Positions 20,130-28,660 of a stretch of DNA of 64,000 nucleotides are shown here, in pieces. Numbering within the stretch: position 1 is the first letter of the stretch; each line of letters starts with the position of its first letter. Origin of the DNA: Rhizobium sp. Leaf371 (GTDB taxonomy: Bacteria; Pseudomonadota; Alphaproteobacteria; Rhizobiales; Rhizobiaceae). A program made the translations under genes and the position numbers. Below the pieces are notes generated by a model that made no database searches, had not been told where the DNA came from, and was given only the letters and a program-made list of their open reading frames with translations. The DNA lies in assembly GCF_001424045.1 (NCBI RefSeq), contig NZ_LMQB01000027.1, positions 151,399 through 215,398 on the forward strand, read 5' to 3'.

Positions 20130-21116
20130 ATGCTGAACTGGACATTCTCTCGACATGGAACGGGTGCAGAAACGCCGGCACCGCATGATGGCACGGGCAG
20201 CGGGCCTGTCCGGATCGAGCAGGAAGGAACAGGCCGCGTCTTGACCGTCGCCCCGGAGAAACCAAAGATCGCACTCGCGCTTGGCGGCGGCGCCGCCCGC
20301 GGCTGGGCCCATATCGGTGTTCTGCGCGCGCTCGACGAGGAAGGCATTCCCGTCGGCATGATTGCGGGGACATCGATCGGCGCGCTGGTCGGGGGCTGCT
20401 ATCTCGCGGGGAAACTCGATGAACTCGAGGCTTTCGCCCGGTCTTTGACGATGCGGCGCATTGCAGGGCTGCTCGATCTCGCCATCGGTGGCGGTGGGCT
20501 CTTCGGCGGCTTGCGTCTGACGCGGCGCATGCAGGAGCATCTCGCCGATGTGTCGATCGAAAGTCTCGGGCGGCCTTTCGTCGCCATCGCCACCGACATC
20601 CGCTCCGGCCACGAGGTGTGGCTCTCGGAGGGTTCGCTGATCACGGCCCTGCGCGCCTCCTATGCCCTGCCCGGCATTTTCGAACCGGTCCGCTGCAATG
20701 GCCGGATGCTGGTCGATGGGGCCCTCGTCAATCCGGTTCCGGTTTCGGTGTGCCGCGCCTACGAGCAGCCACTCGTCGTGGCCGTCAATCTGCAATACGA
20801 TCTCTATGGCCGCTCGGCCGTCATCAAGCTGCGGGCCAGCGATCCCGTCACCCCGGCGGAACCGCGGAAGACGGCGGAACCCGTGGCGCGTCTCGGCATG
20901 ACCAGCGTAATGGTGCAGGCGTTCAACGTCATCCAGGACCGGATCTCGCGGGCAAAGCTTGCCGGAGACCCCCCGGACATATCGCTGCACCCGAAGCTCA
21001 GCGACATCGGCCTGTCGGAGTTTCACCGCGCCGGCGAGGCGATCGATCGTGGCTATGTCGAGACCAAGAACCGCCTCACCGAACTCAAGCGCCTGCTGGA
21101 AACCGTGCTGCGCTGA
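20130..21116 (+). CDS. Patatin-like phospholipase (RssA type)
   Basis: A 328-residue serine hydrolase of the patatin family. Oxyanion loop GGGAARGWAH (52-61), nucleophile elbow GTSIG (80-84, Ser82) and the dyad aspartate in DGALVNPVP are all present, so activity is likely. Members of the RssA/NTE group act on phospholipids at the inner membrane. A variable N-terminal 40 residues precede the domain. ATG 20130 is preferred. A TTG six codons upstream is the only alternative. No operon partner: it ends 30 bp before the convergent CBS gene. Confidence 0.88.
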   Translation: MLNWTFSRHGTGAETPAPHDGTGSGPVRIEQEGTGRVLTVAPEKPKIALALGGGAARGWAHIGVLRALDEEGIPVGMIAGTSIGALVGGCYLAGKLDELEAFARSLTMRRIAGLLDLAIGGGGLFGGLRLTRRMQEHLADVSIESLGRPFVAIATDIRSGHEVWLSEGSLITALRASYALPGIFEPVRCNGRMLVDGALVNPVPVSVCRAYEQPLVVAVNLQYDLYGRSAVIKLRASDPVTPAEPRKTAEPVARLGMTSVMVQAFNVIQDRISRAKLAGDPPDISLHPKLSDIGLSEFHRAGEAIDRGYVETKNRLTELKRLLETVLR

Positions 21117-21146
21117 TCGCCGCGCGTGACGGTATCCAGAGCTTGC

Positions 21147-21575
21147 TCACCCGGCGATATAGGCCTTGATCTCGCGCGCTTCGTGTTCGATCGCGCGAAT
21201 ATGGCTGCGCACGGCGTCGCCGATCGACACGATTCCGACGAGACGGCCATTGCGCGCGACGGGCAGATGGCGGGCACGATGGCTGTTCATGATCTCCATG
21301 ACCGCGTCGATCTCCATCTCCTCGCTGCAGGTGTGAACGTCCCGGCACATGACGTCGGTCACCGGCCGGTCCAGACACTCGGCGCCGTATCGCGCGATTG
21401 CGGCGACCACATCACGCTCCGCAAAAAGGCCGGCGATCGCCTGCTGCTCATCCAGCACCACGACGGTGCCGATCCGGTGCTCGGCCAGCAGCGCTGCCGC
21501 CTCCCGCACCATCATGTCCGGCGCAATGGTGACAACCTTGCGGCCCTTCTCGTCCAGCATCCTCTTCACCGTCAT
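21147..21575 (-). CDS. Tandem CBS-domain protein
   Basis: A 142-residue protein made almost entirely of two CBS domains (about 5-65 and 72-135), which as a pair usually bind adenosine nucleotides. The pattern MVREAAALLAEHRIGTVVVLDE...AGLFAERDVV and the second GRLVGIVSIGDAV are clear. It resembles small stand-alone rhizobial CBS proteins of unknown role. Lies 110 bp downstream of the rhomboid gene on the same strand. Confidence 0.9.
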   Translation of the reverse strand: MTVKRMLDEKGRKVVTIAPDMMVREAAALLAEHRIGTVVVLDEQQAIAGLFAERDVVAAIARYGAECLDRPVTDVMCRDVHTCSEEMEIDAVMEIMNSHRARHLPVARNGRLVGIVSIGDAVRSHIRAIEHEAREIKAYIAG

Positions 21576-21684
21576 TTGAAACCTCCCGCTTTCCTTGCGC
21601 CTGAGACAAGTTGACGCAGGAAAAGACTACCGCAATCTGCGGAAAAACGGAAATGCGCCAAACGGACGATGCGAGGTCTGCCGA

Positions 21685-22674
21685 TCAATCCCGTTGCGCG
21701 CGGTCCTCGGACATCATGGGCGGATCGATCAGCCCGAAGAACAGGAAGCCGAAGAGGAAGCCGCCGATATGCGCCTCCCAGGCGATGCCGGCGCCACCAT
21801 CGAGCGTGAACAAGCCCAGTCCGATCAGCAGATTCGTCGCAAACCAGACGCCGGCAAAAAACAGAACCGAGCGATTGGAGAGCGCCTGGCGAATGCTGAG
21901 ACGCGGGTTGCGGTGGGCGAACTGACGGCTGATGCGGCCGCTCGGCGAGAACACGAAGCGGGCTGCGGCCCCCATCAGGCCGGCGACCACGCCGGAGGCG
22001 CCGATGACCACCGTCATGTCCCCCCAATGTAGCGCGAGATGCAGGCCGACGGCGGCCATCGCCGAAAGACACCAGAAGATCGCCAATCTGCCGGCACCGA
22101 TCCGGCGAACGACCGGCGCGCCGAAGGCAAGCATCCAGAAGGCATTGAAGATCAGATGCTCCCAGGAACCATGCAGGAAGGAATAGGTGATGGGCGTCCA
22201 GAGCCATGCCAGACCCTGCTCCGCCAGCGGGTGATCGTAGCGGGCCGGCAGGAAGGCGAAGTTGAAGATCAGCTCGTCATCGATCTCGACGGAAAGAAGA
22301 TAGGTGCGCACGGCATGAATGAGGACGAGGACGGCGAGAATCCAGACGAGGCTGGACGGCAGGTTGAACGCCGGCTCGCGGGCGGGCGGCCCGAAACCAT
22401 TGCCGGTGCTGGGGCCGGTGCCCGACGGGCCGTGCGCTTCGGAAAGCGCCTCAGGAGACTGGGGCCCCGACACCCTCTGCTCGACCGAACCATTGCGGTC
22501 ATCAGGACGATCGTCGCGATTCTCATCCTCTCCATCGGCAGGTCTCGCGCCGTCGCCTTCGGGCGATGATAGGCGGCCGGCGGTGGCTGTCGTCTCCGGC
22601 GCACGCCCGTCGATCTGGGGAACGCCCGAATGTCGAGGCGTGCCGGGTGTGGACGTGTTGTCTCGGTCGGTCAT
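21685..22674 (-). CDS. Rhomboid family intramembrane serine protease
   Basis: A 329-residue inner-membrane protease that cuts substrates within membrane segments. A disordered, acidic N-terminal part (about 1-105, rich in Gly, Pro and Asp) precedes six or so transmembrane helices. The catalytic serine is S227 in GASG and the histidine H302 in AHIGGF, with the HGSWEHLIFN segment (168-177) also typical, so it should be active. Start ATG 22672-22674 (MTDRDNTS); the open frame upstream belongs to the intergenic region. No obvious substrate is nearby. Confidence 0.9.
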   Translation of the reverse strand: MTDRDNTSTPGTPRHSGVPQIDGRAPETTATAGRLSSPEGDGARPADGEDENRDDRPDDRNGSVEQRVSGPQSPEALSEAHGPSGTGPSTGNGFGPPAREPAFNLPSSLVWILAVLVLIHAVRTYLLSVEIDDELIFNFAFLPARYDHPLAEQGLAWLWTPITYSFLHGSWEHLIFNAFWMLAFGAPVVRRIGAGRLAIFWCLSAMAAVGLHLALHWGDMTVVIGASGVVAGLMGAAARFVFSPSGRISRQFAHRNPRLSIRQALSNRSVLFFAGVWFATNLLIGLGLFTLDGGAGIAWEAHIGGFLFGFLFFGLIDPPMMSEDRAQRD

Positions 22675-22796
22675 TGTGAAGATGCTCTCGGTCGTCGTGT
22701 GCAAGGCGCGGTTATCCCCTGCCCGGCTGCGGCTGGCAAGCACTCCCGTCGGTGCCGATCGTCGCATGCAGGAACAGGCTCGAAAGGATGCCGCGC

Positions 22797-22830
22797 AAAA
22801 AAAATCGCCGCTCCGGAAAACCGAAGCGGC
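22797..22830 (-). terminator. Intrinsic terminator without an obvious gene
   Basis: A GCCGCT/AGCGGC stem with an inner CGG/CCG, one mismatch and a UUUU loop is followed by GA and eight U on the minus strand. It is the best rho-independent terminator signature in the first half of the window. Confidence 0.75.
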
Positions 22831-22900
22831 GTGCGGTCCTTCATGCGGACCGAGGTGGTGCCGAAGGCGACCCTTCGTGACGTGATGTCTCCTTTTGGCA
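22797..22900 (-). ncRNA. Candidate trans-acting small RNA with three hairpins
   Basis: On the minus strand three stem-loops follow each other: CGAAGG/CCTTCG at 22862-22877, GGTCC/GGACC at 22835-22851, and a long terminator stem at 22807-22830 followed by eight U (22797-22804). The unpaired stretch between the first two reads GGCACCACCUCG, which could pair with Shine-Dalgarno sites. The 5' end is not fixed and no clear promoter is seen, so its existence is inferred from structure. Confidence 0.45.
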
Positions 22901-23046
22901 GCGCGCACGCGCCGGCGCAATCGGAACACATCGTTAACCTTAACTGCGCTGTGGCACGCAACTTGCGAGGTACTCTCTGCAGGCCGCCGACAAACACCGC
23001 ATCGATCCGATGCGGGACGGTTATGCTCCAAAACGGGACGACCGAC

Positions 23047-23685
23047 ATGAAGACGCGCACATCGACCGACATTTTCCGGTACTGGCAGAGCCTTCGCGAA
23101 AAGGGTCGAACCCCATCGCGGGATCAACTGGACCCCGGCGCGATCCGCGATGCGTTGCCGGATGTCTTCATCCTCGAACAGGCCGAGGCCGATCAGGGCC
23201 GGACGGAGTCTCCGCGCTTCCGGCTGGCGGGTACGCGCCTCTGCGCCCTGTTCGTGCGCGAGTTGCGCGGTGCCCGGCTCGACAGTCTCTGGTCCGCCGC
23301 CGACATGCAGGACCTCGCCGCCGTCACGCGTCGCGTCATGCTTTCCGGCGAACCCGCGGTCCTCCAGGCCTCCGGAATCGCCGATGGCGAGCGGCTGGCC
23401 GCGGAACTCGTGCTTCTCCCGCTCCTGTCGCGCGGGGGACGTCACGACCGGATTTTCGGGTCGCTGACGCCGATCTCGCGCCCGGCCTGGATCGGTGCGC
23501 GACCGTTGCCCTTCCTGTCGATCGACCGTGTCGCGTTTCCCGACCGGGACCTGCCCGTTCGGAACGTCGCGGTGCGCGCGACCGTTTCGCGGACGTTTGC
23601 CGCGCCGACCCGGGATACGGCTCTCCGGCAGGCCCTGTCCCGGGTCATGCATCTCTCGGTCATGGACGGCGGCAAGGGGCGTTAG
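23047..23685 (+). CDS. PAS-domain protein (PAS_5 type, DUF family)
   Basis: A 212-residue protein matching the alphaproteobacterial PAS_5 group: STDIFRYWQSLREKGRTPSRDQLDPGAIRDALPDVFILE, then RFRLAGTRLCALFVRELRG and LLPLLSRGGRHDRIFGSLTPI. These are single-domain sensors with unknown ligand; there is no effector domain. ATG 23047 is used because the family usually begins near TSTDIF. ATG 23023 would add eight residues. It precedes the PilZ gene on the same strand by 71 bp. Confidence 0.78.
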   Translation: MKTRTSTDIFRYWQSLREKGRTPSRDQLDPGAIRDALPDVFILEQAEADQGRTESPRFRLAGTRLCALFVRELRGARLDSLWSAADMQDLAAVTRRVMLSGEPAVLQASGIADGERLAAELVLLPLLSRGGRHDRIFGSLTPISRPAWIGARPLPFLSIDRVAFPDRDLPVRNVAVRATVSRTFAAPTRDTALRQALSRVMHLSVMDGGKGR

Positions 23686-23756
23686 GCCGGGCTTCGAAGA
23701 CTCTGTTAACCCGGTTCTTGTATTCGTAAGTGTGCAAAGTCCATGGGCGCGTCGCG

Positions 23757-24365
23757 ATGTTCAACTTCAGTCAATCCCAAGCCGCGACTCAGAAGGCGCA
23801 CGATGAAAGCGCCTTCCAGCGCGTCACCGTGAACCTCGGCGGCCGGTTGATGCTGGCCAGCCACGACGAATATGATTGCACCGCAACGGAAATGTCGCCG
23901 GGCGACGTCTTCTTCTCCACGACGGCCCGCCCACGGATCGGCGAACGCGTCATTGCCTATGTCGATCATGTCGGCCGCATCGAGGGTCTCGTTTCGCGGC
24001 TCGCCGATGGGTCCTTCACCGTTCGAATCAATGCGACGGAGCGTAAGCGTGACAAGCTTGCCGCCCAGCTGACCTGGATTGCCAACAAGCACGAGCTCGG
24101 ACTGCCGGAAGACCGGCGGCACGACCGTCTGGCGCCGCGCAAGACCCAGACGGAGATCACCCTTGAGGACGGCACGCGCTATGCCTGCCGCATCATCGAC
24201 CTTTCCCTTTCCGGCGCCGCCGTGGATACGGAATTCCGTTTCGAGCTGGGAACGCCGATGCTGCTCGGCAATATGCGCGGACGGATCGTCCGCCATTTCC
24301 AGGAAGGCGTCGCCATCGAGTTCCTGGGCGTCCAGTCGCGCGACACGCTGCGCGAATTTCTCTGA
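23757..24365 (+). CDS. PilZ-domain protein, two PilZ-like halves
   Basis: A 202-residue probable cyclic-di-GMP receptor. The C-terminal PilZ domain has the binding motifs RRHDR (120-124) and DLSLSG (148-153), which normally grip c-di-GMP. The N-terminal half (about 15-95) has a second PilZ-like barrel with EMSPGDV in the DxSxxG position and is probably degenerate. An N-terminal Gln/Ser-rich stretch precedes both. Start ATG 23757 (MFNFSQSQ); a GTG nine codons earlier is open but less likely. It probably couples c-di-GMP to surface or motility functions, as in other rhizobia. Confidence 0.85.
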   Translation: MFNFSQSQAATQKAHDESAFQRVTVNLGGRLMLASHDEYDCTATEMSPGDVFFSTTARPRIGERVIAYVDHVGRIEGLVSRLADGSFTVRINATERKRDKLAAQLTWIANKHELGLPEDRRHDRLAPRKTQTEITLEDGTRYACRIIDLSLSGAAVDTEFRFELGTPMLLGNMRGRIVRHFQEGVAIEFLGVQSRDTLREFL

Positions 24366-24891
24366 TCGCCTTTCTGTAAGCTTCGGCAAAAACATCGGTC
24401 ATCGGTCCGCGTCGAGAAAACGCGTGCTTCCCTGTCTGCCGCCACGGCCGGGCGGGTAAGCGCCGCAGGACTTTGCCCTCCCTCTCCCGTCCAGAACGTC
24501 GCGCCGTCAGAACGTCCGAACGGGCCTTTGCAGTTTATCCTAACCAGATCGTGAACATATCCGGGTGCCGTTTCCCGTTCTGGAACGTGAAGCGACGTGC
24601 AGCTGGACAGGCTGACTGAGGATCATCCTGTGCGACAAGCGGTTGACGACCGATCCGCGTTTACTCTTTTATCGTTTCTATCCAATGATTTAGACCTTAT
24701 CGCGTACGTCATTTCTTACGGTCATCGCTAAAGTTTTCGACGAAACCGGTTCAAATACAGATAAAACAATCATAGAGTTTTATTCGACTTTTATATTCAG
24801 TTTATCTGCATTTGTACTTTGTTTTACTTCGAACTTTTGGCGGAGATCAAAACGTCCGTGTCATTCTGTGCCTGTAACGGGGACACAGACA
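24366..24891. other. 526-bp gap with AT-rich segment and long inverted repeat
   Basis: No protein gene is supported here. From about 24640 to 24880 the sequence turns strikingly AT-rich compared with the GC-rich surroundings, and it contains the inverted repeat at 24752-24814. It is presumably the promoter and leader of the BTLCP gene at 24892. Confidence 0.5.
24752..24814. repeat. 14-bp imperfect inverted repeat in AT-rich upstream region
   Basis: CAAATACAGATAAA (24752-24765) is mirrored by the reverse complement of 24801-24814 (CAAATGCAGATAAA) with one mismatch, separated by 35 bp of AT-rich DNA. It could be a pair of protein-binding sites or form a long hairpin in RNA. The function is unknown. 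Confidence 0.6.
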
Positions 24892-25503
24892 ATGACAAGA
24901 ACAAAAAGCTTCAAAGCAAGCTTCTTCGGCGTACTCGGCTCTCTCGCCCTGGCGACATCCGCATTCGCATTCCCAGCCAACATGGCAACGGAGGGACCGA
25001 CCAATCCACCCGTCGGACACTATGAATTTTGCCGCACGGCTCCGGACGAATGCCGTTCCAATCCCTCCAAGGCAGCACCGCTGGCCCTGACGCGGGAGAG
25101 CTGGAAGACCATTCTCGAGGTCAATTACGACGTCAACGAACGGATCACGCCGATGACCGATAAGGAAATCTACGGCGTCGAGGAGCACTGGGCCTATCCG
25201 GAAACCGTCGGCGACTGTGAAGACTATGTTCTCCTGAAGCGTCGCGAGCTGATGCAGGCCGGCATCGCTCCGGGCAATCTCCTGATCACCGTCGTGCTTC
25301 AGCCGAACGGCGACGGACACGCGGTGCTGACCGTGCGCACGGATCGCGGCGACTTCATCCTCGACAACATGCGCAGCAAGGTGCTGATCTGGTCGGATAC
25401 GGAATATACCTATCTGAAGCGCCAGTCGGTCGAGAATGCCGGTCGATGGGTCAAGCTGGAGGACGGTCGCGCCGTGGCTGTCGGCAGCGTCCAGACGCAG
25501 TAA
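24892..25503 (+). CDS. Bacterial transglutaminase-like cysteine protease (BTLCP family)
   Basis: A 203-residue exported protein of the BTLCP family (DUF920). A signal peptide (about 1-27, ending AFAFPA) directs it to the periplasm. The expected Cys-His-Asp triad is present: C109 in GDCEDYVLLK, H143 in GDGHAVL and D158 in ILDNM. A proteolytic or cross-linking activity is possible and the substrate is unknown; some relatives act in c-di-GMP-linked adhesin release (LapG). Start ATG 24892 follows a long AT-rich leader. Ends before a strong terminator. Confidence 0.88.
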   Translation: MTRTKSFKASFFGVLGSLALATSAFAFPANMATEGPTNPPVGHYEFCRTAPDECRSNPSKAAPLALTRESWKTILEVNYDVNERITPMTDKEIYGVEEHWAYPETVGDCEDYVLLKRRELMQAGIAPGNLLITVVLQPNGDGHAVLTVRTDRGDFILDNMRSKVLIWSDTEYTYLKRQSVENAGRWVKLEDGRAVAVGSVQTQ

Positions 25504-25581
25504 GGAAGCGCACCGCTTACCGGCCTTTCCATCGGCCCAAAGTTTGGGTCTGCAGGGTGATCCCCGTCACCGGCGGCCCAT

Positions 25582-25614
25582 AAGGCCGGCTCCGCTGTCC
25601 CCGGAGCCGGCCTT
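25582..25614 (+). terminator. Terminator of the BTLCP gene
   Basis: A 13-bp GC-rich stem (AAGGCCGGCTCCG pairing with CGGAGCCGGCCTT) followed by CTTCCTGTTT. It lies 78 bp beyond the BTLCP stop on the plus strand. Confidence 0.8.
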
Positions 25615-25800
25615 CTTCCTGTTTCAAGGCGAGGTTCCATCCCAAGCATTCCTTCCGGGCCTGCGTGCTTTACGGAAAATTAACCTTGCTGCGTCAGCCT
25701 GACCCGGTGTCGATCTGCGGTTCGTTCATCCTTGCCGGTCGATCCTGCGCCGGCTCGGCACAGGTGCGCGCCGCGCCGGGAGGGATGCTGGAACGAACCG

Positions 25801-26556
25801 ATGACCACTTCATCAGAGCTCGCTGCACCCTCCGGAACCTCCGCTCCCGATCTCGGCCCGTCGGGCCGGCGCATCCTTCTGCGCGCGGGATTGGCGATTG
25901 GTCTCCTTGCCGCCCTCACGGTCGCGATCTGCATCGGCGGCCCCAAAATCGGCGCGACGCTCGCGCTCGGCGGCAATACCACCAGCACAGATAATACCGA
26001 CATCGTGATCGGCACGGACCATCTCCGCCTGCCCGCCCATTACATTCGTTTTGCCGATCAGCGTCAGACCGGCGCAGCGGAACGCGTCGATCTGTATGCG
26101 ACCTGGCCGGAGATGCAGGGTTATAGCGATGCGACGCGGGGCCGCTTCAACGATGTCACGCGCACGGACGGCCTGATCTTCCTGCAGATTTCCCAGAGCA
26201 CCATGTCGCGCGATATGTCGGGCCGCATCGCGCCGATCTACAGCCATGTGTTCGAAGGCGCCCCCACGGACGGTCCCGCAGGCCTGACCGGTCATCGCAT
26301 GACGGCCACCTCGGGATACGGCGCCGAAATCTTCTTCACCGCGCCGTCCGGCACGACGGGTGGGCCCGACGCCTATGGCGTGCGCTGCCTCATGCCCGAG
26401 CGCCCGGAACTTGCGACCAGCGCCGATTGCCAGCGCGACGTTCATGCGGGTCAGGATCTTGTGGTGCTCTACCGGTTCTCCAGCCAATTGCTGCCACAAT
26501 GGCACGCCATCGACGAGGCTGTTCTCCGTTTCGTCGAGGCGAAACTCGTCCCCTGA
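25801..26556 (+). CDS. Conserved hypothetical protein with one N-terminal membrane anchor
   Basis: A 251-residue protein of unknown function. A polar N-terminus (1-25) is followed by one hydrophobic helix (about 28-47) and a large globular part outside the membrane. The segments DIVIGTDHLRLPAHYIRF and GLTGHRMTATSGYGAEIFFTAP and a pair of cysteines (CLMPERPELATSADC) may form a disulfide. Start ATG 25801 follows GGAACGAACCG. No operon partner. Confidence 0.65.
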   Translation: MTTSSELAAPSGTSAPDLGPSGRRILLRAGLAIGLLAALTVAICIGGPKIGATLALGGNTTSTDNTDIVIGTDHLRLPAHYIRFADQRQTGAAERVDLYATWPEMQGYSDATRGRFNDVTRTDGLIFLQISQSTMSRDMSGRIAPIYSHVFEGAPTDGPAGLTGHRMTATSGYGAEIFFTAPSGTTGGPDAYGVRCLMPERPELATSADCQRDVHAGQDLVVLYRFSSQLLPQWHAIDEAVLRFVEAKLVP

Positions 26557-26719
26557 TGCGAAAGAGCGACTTTGGCCCAGGCAACGACACAGGCGGCCAC
26601 TGTCTCAAATTCGAAACCAATCCTTCATCATAAACCGATTGGTAACGCTGTGACGATAAAGTCTGGGCAACGGTCGTCCGTAGGGGGGCGATGCCCGGAC
26701 GACAATTTTTGATCTGAGA

Positions 26720-28195
26720 ATGAAGAGAAGCGTAGTGTCCATGCCAACATTGAACGGTTCCACCGAGCGTCAGCCGACCCCATTCTTCAAAACGGCTTCA
26801 CGTATGATCGTTGCCTCCGTCGTGGCGGTCTGTGTGTTTGCAGCCCCTGCAATGGCTGCCAAGTATGCGGGCATCGTCGTCGATGCGAAAACCGGCAAGG
26901 TGCTCTACAGCGAAGATGCCGACAGCCTGCGCTATCCCGCTTCGCTTACGAAGATGATGACCCTCTATCTGACCTTCGAAGCGCTGGAAGCCGGAAAGGT
27001 CCGCAAGGACACACCCGTTCCCTTCTCCAAGAATGCCTCCGCAGAACCGCCCTCGAAGCTCGGCGTTCGCGCCGGCCAGACGATCACCGTCGAGCAGGCG
27101 ATCCAGGCGCTCGTGACGCGTTCCGCCAACGATGCAGCAACGGCGCTCGGCGAATTTCTCGGCGGCTCGGAAGACCGCTTCGCCCGGATCATGACCAGCA
27201 AGGCCCGTGCGCTCGGCATGACGCGCACCACCTATCGCAATGCCAATGGCCTGCCGAACGACGCCCAGATGACCACCGCGCGCGACCAGGCCCGGCTCGG
27301 CATGGCGCTTCGTCAGCATTTTCCGCAGTATTACAGCTATTTCTCGACCCGCAGCTTCACCTTTGGCCGGCAGGTCATCGGCAATCACAACCGTCTGCTC
27401 GGCAATGTCCGCGGCGTCGACGGCATCAAGACGGGCTACACCCGTGCCGCCGGCTTCAACCTCGTGACCTCGGCCCAGGCCGATGGCCGCAGCATCGTCG
27501 GCGTGGTTCTCGGTGGCAAGTCGGGCGGCGCCCGCGATGCGCAGATGCGTGCTCTCGTCGCCAAGTACATGCCGGCAGCCTCGCGCAGCGGCAGCGGCAA
27601 TCTCGTTGCGGAAACCCAGGATGCGCCGACCCTTTCGGCGAGCGAATCCCGTCAGGTCTCGACCGCAGCGGCGACCGGCGGCAGCTTCAACCTGCCCAAT
27701 AGCGGTCCTGTTCCCGGCGCCCGCTACAGCGAGGAAACGACCCGCAGCGTCGAAGTCGCCTATGCCGCAGAGCCCAAGGTCAGCGCCAGCGCCAACCCCG
27801 TTCTCGCCGCCAAGCCGAACACGCTGGAAGCCCAGAGCCAGAAGCTCGCATCGCTCGGCAGCAACACCGCCATCGACCGCCAGGTCACGAATTCGGTCGC
27901 CAGAAAGGCCTCCGAGGCCGTCACGGAAGACGAGGCGGCGGCGCCCGCTTCCGGCTGGATCATCCAGATCGGCGCGACGCCCGACAAGGGCCAGGCCATG
28001 ACGCTGCTTGGCAACGCCAAGGAAAAGGGCGGCAAGGCGCTCTCCGCCGCCACACCCTTCACGGTGGCCGTTTCGAGCGGCAGCAGCCAGCTCTATCGCG
28101 CCCGCTTTGGCGGCTTCTCCAGCCAGGACAAGGCCGTCAACGCCTGCTCGGCCCTGAAGAAGAAGGGTTTCGCCTGCTGGGCCGCCGCTCAATAA
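26720..28195 (+). CDS. D-alanyl-D-alanine carboxypeptidase with C-terminal SPOR domain
   Basis: A 491-residue penicillin-binding protein of the DacA/DacF class that trims peptidoglycan stem peptides in the periplasm. A signal/anchor at residues 27-46 is followed by the peptidase S11 domain with S75-L-T-K78, S135-A-N137 and K237-T-G239. A low-complexity linker (about 285-400) and a C-terminal SPOR domain (about 410-491), which binds denuded septal glycan, follow. The SPOR tail suggests it works at the division site. This architecture is familiar in Rhizobiales. Confidence 0.92.
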   Translation: MKRSVVSMPTLNGSTERQPTPFFKTASRMIVASVVAVCVFAAPAMAAKYAGIVVDAKTGKVLYSEDADSLRYPASLTKMMTLYLTFEALEAGKVRKDTPVPFSKNASAEPPSKLGVRAGQTITVEQAIQALVTRSANDAATALGEFLGGSEDRFARIMTSKARALGMTRTTYRNANGLPNDAQMTTARDQARLGMALRQHFPQYYSYFSTRSFTFGRQVIGNHNRLLGNVRGVDGIKTGYTRAAGFNLVTSAQADGRSIVGVVLGGKSGGARDAQMRALVAKYMPAASRSGSGNLVAETQDAPTLSASESRQVSTAAATGGSFNLPNSGPVPGARYSEETTRSVEVAYAAEPKVSASANPVLAAKPNTLEAQSQKLASLGSNTAIDRQVTNSVARKASEAVTEDEAAAPASGWIIQIGATPDKGQAMTLLGNAKEKGGKALSAATPFTVAVSSGSSQLYRARFGGFSSQDKAVNACSALKKKGFACWAAAQ

Positions 28196-28213
28196 GCGCG
28201 CGTCTTCTGGAAA

Positions 28214-28233
28214 GGTCGGCGTAAACGCCGACC
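28214..28233 (+). terminator. Hairpin after the DD-carboxypeptidase gene
   Basis: A perfect 8-bp stem (GGTCGGCG/CGCCGACC) with a TAAA loop, 18 bp past the stop codon. There is no T-run, so termination efficiency is uncertain. Confidence 0.4.
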
Positions 28234-28312
28234 GGTCCCAACCTACGAGCGCCGGCGTCTCCAGTTGCGCCGGCCTCCTCCTCGGATTTGTTTTGCGTCA
28301 ACGGGGTCAGTC

Positions 28313-28582
28313 ATGTCGATGAATGAAAACGGTTCGGGAGCCCCTCTGCTCCCCGACAACAAGGTTCGCCGCGCACCGCGCCGGGGACTTCACCCGCTCC
28401 ACGAAGCGGCCATGCGCATTGCCGAACTCGGCGCGAAGCCGCGGTCGAAGACCAAGGACCTGGTGGGCATGCTGCTCACGCATGGCGCCCGCGCCTGGCG
28501 CTCGACGCAGCCGGATGTCTCCATCCACCTCCACGTCACCGCGCCTTCCTCGCGCCGCCCGGTTCGACTGAGAATCAAATAG
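28313..28582 (+). CDS. Small hypothetical protein
   Basis: An 89-residue basic protein. Nothing hydrophobic is present, so it should be cytoplasmic. The sequence is rich in Arg and Lys (KVRRAPRRGLHPLHEAAMRIAELGAKPRSKTKDLVGMLL). A helix-forming patch and basic tail suggest nucleic-acid or protein contact, but I do not recognise it. ATG 28313 follows GGGGTCAGTC. Ends before the terminator-like hairpin at 28608. Confidence 0.55.
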   Translation: MSMNENGSGAPLLPDNKVRRAPRRGLHPLHEAAMRIAELGAKPRSKTKDLVGMLLTHGARAWRSTQPDVSIHLHVTAPSSRRPVRLRIK

Positions 28583-28607
28583 CCTCAGCATGAGCCCCGA
28601 TCAACGA

Positions 28608-28640
28608 AAGCCCGCCGCGCGGAAATCCGCCGGCGGGCTT
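28608..28640. terminator. Hairpin between convergent small gene and DUF1489 gene
   Basis: A 10-bp stem AAGCCCGCCG/CGGCGGGCTT with an inner 4-bp stem (GCGG/CCGC) and an AAAT loop. It is symmetrical, so it may end transcripts from both sides, although T-runs are poor. Confidence 0.5.
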
Positions 28641-28660
28641 CGTCGTTGCGGCAAGGTCTG

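Larger units (their letters stand above)
22675..23046. other. Divergent intergenic region holding a possible small RNA
   Basis: A 372-bp gap between the rhomboid gene (minus) and the PAS protein gene (plus). It contains a strong intrinsic terminator on the minus strand that no annotated gene uses, and two further hairpins just upstream, described separately. TTAACC and TTAAC half sites near 22934 resemble CtrA half sites but do not form a full one. Confidence 0.5.

Noticed and set aside
22930..22945. Full CtrA site (TTAACCTTAAC) upstream of the PAS gene
   Set aside because: Spacing between TTAA halves is 2 bp, not the 7 bp needed for a CtrA dimer site.
22671..23072. 133-codon minus-strand open frame across the rhomboid-PAS gap
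   Set aside because: It would run through a strong terminator stem and its T-run; composition is not protein-like. The RNA explanation is better.
26632..26650. CtrA-like site TAAACCGATTGGTAAC before the DD-carboxypeptidase gene
   Set aside because: Only a partial match to TTAA-N7-TTAAC; could be real but too weak to list.
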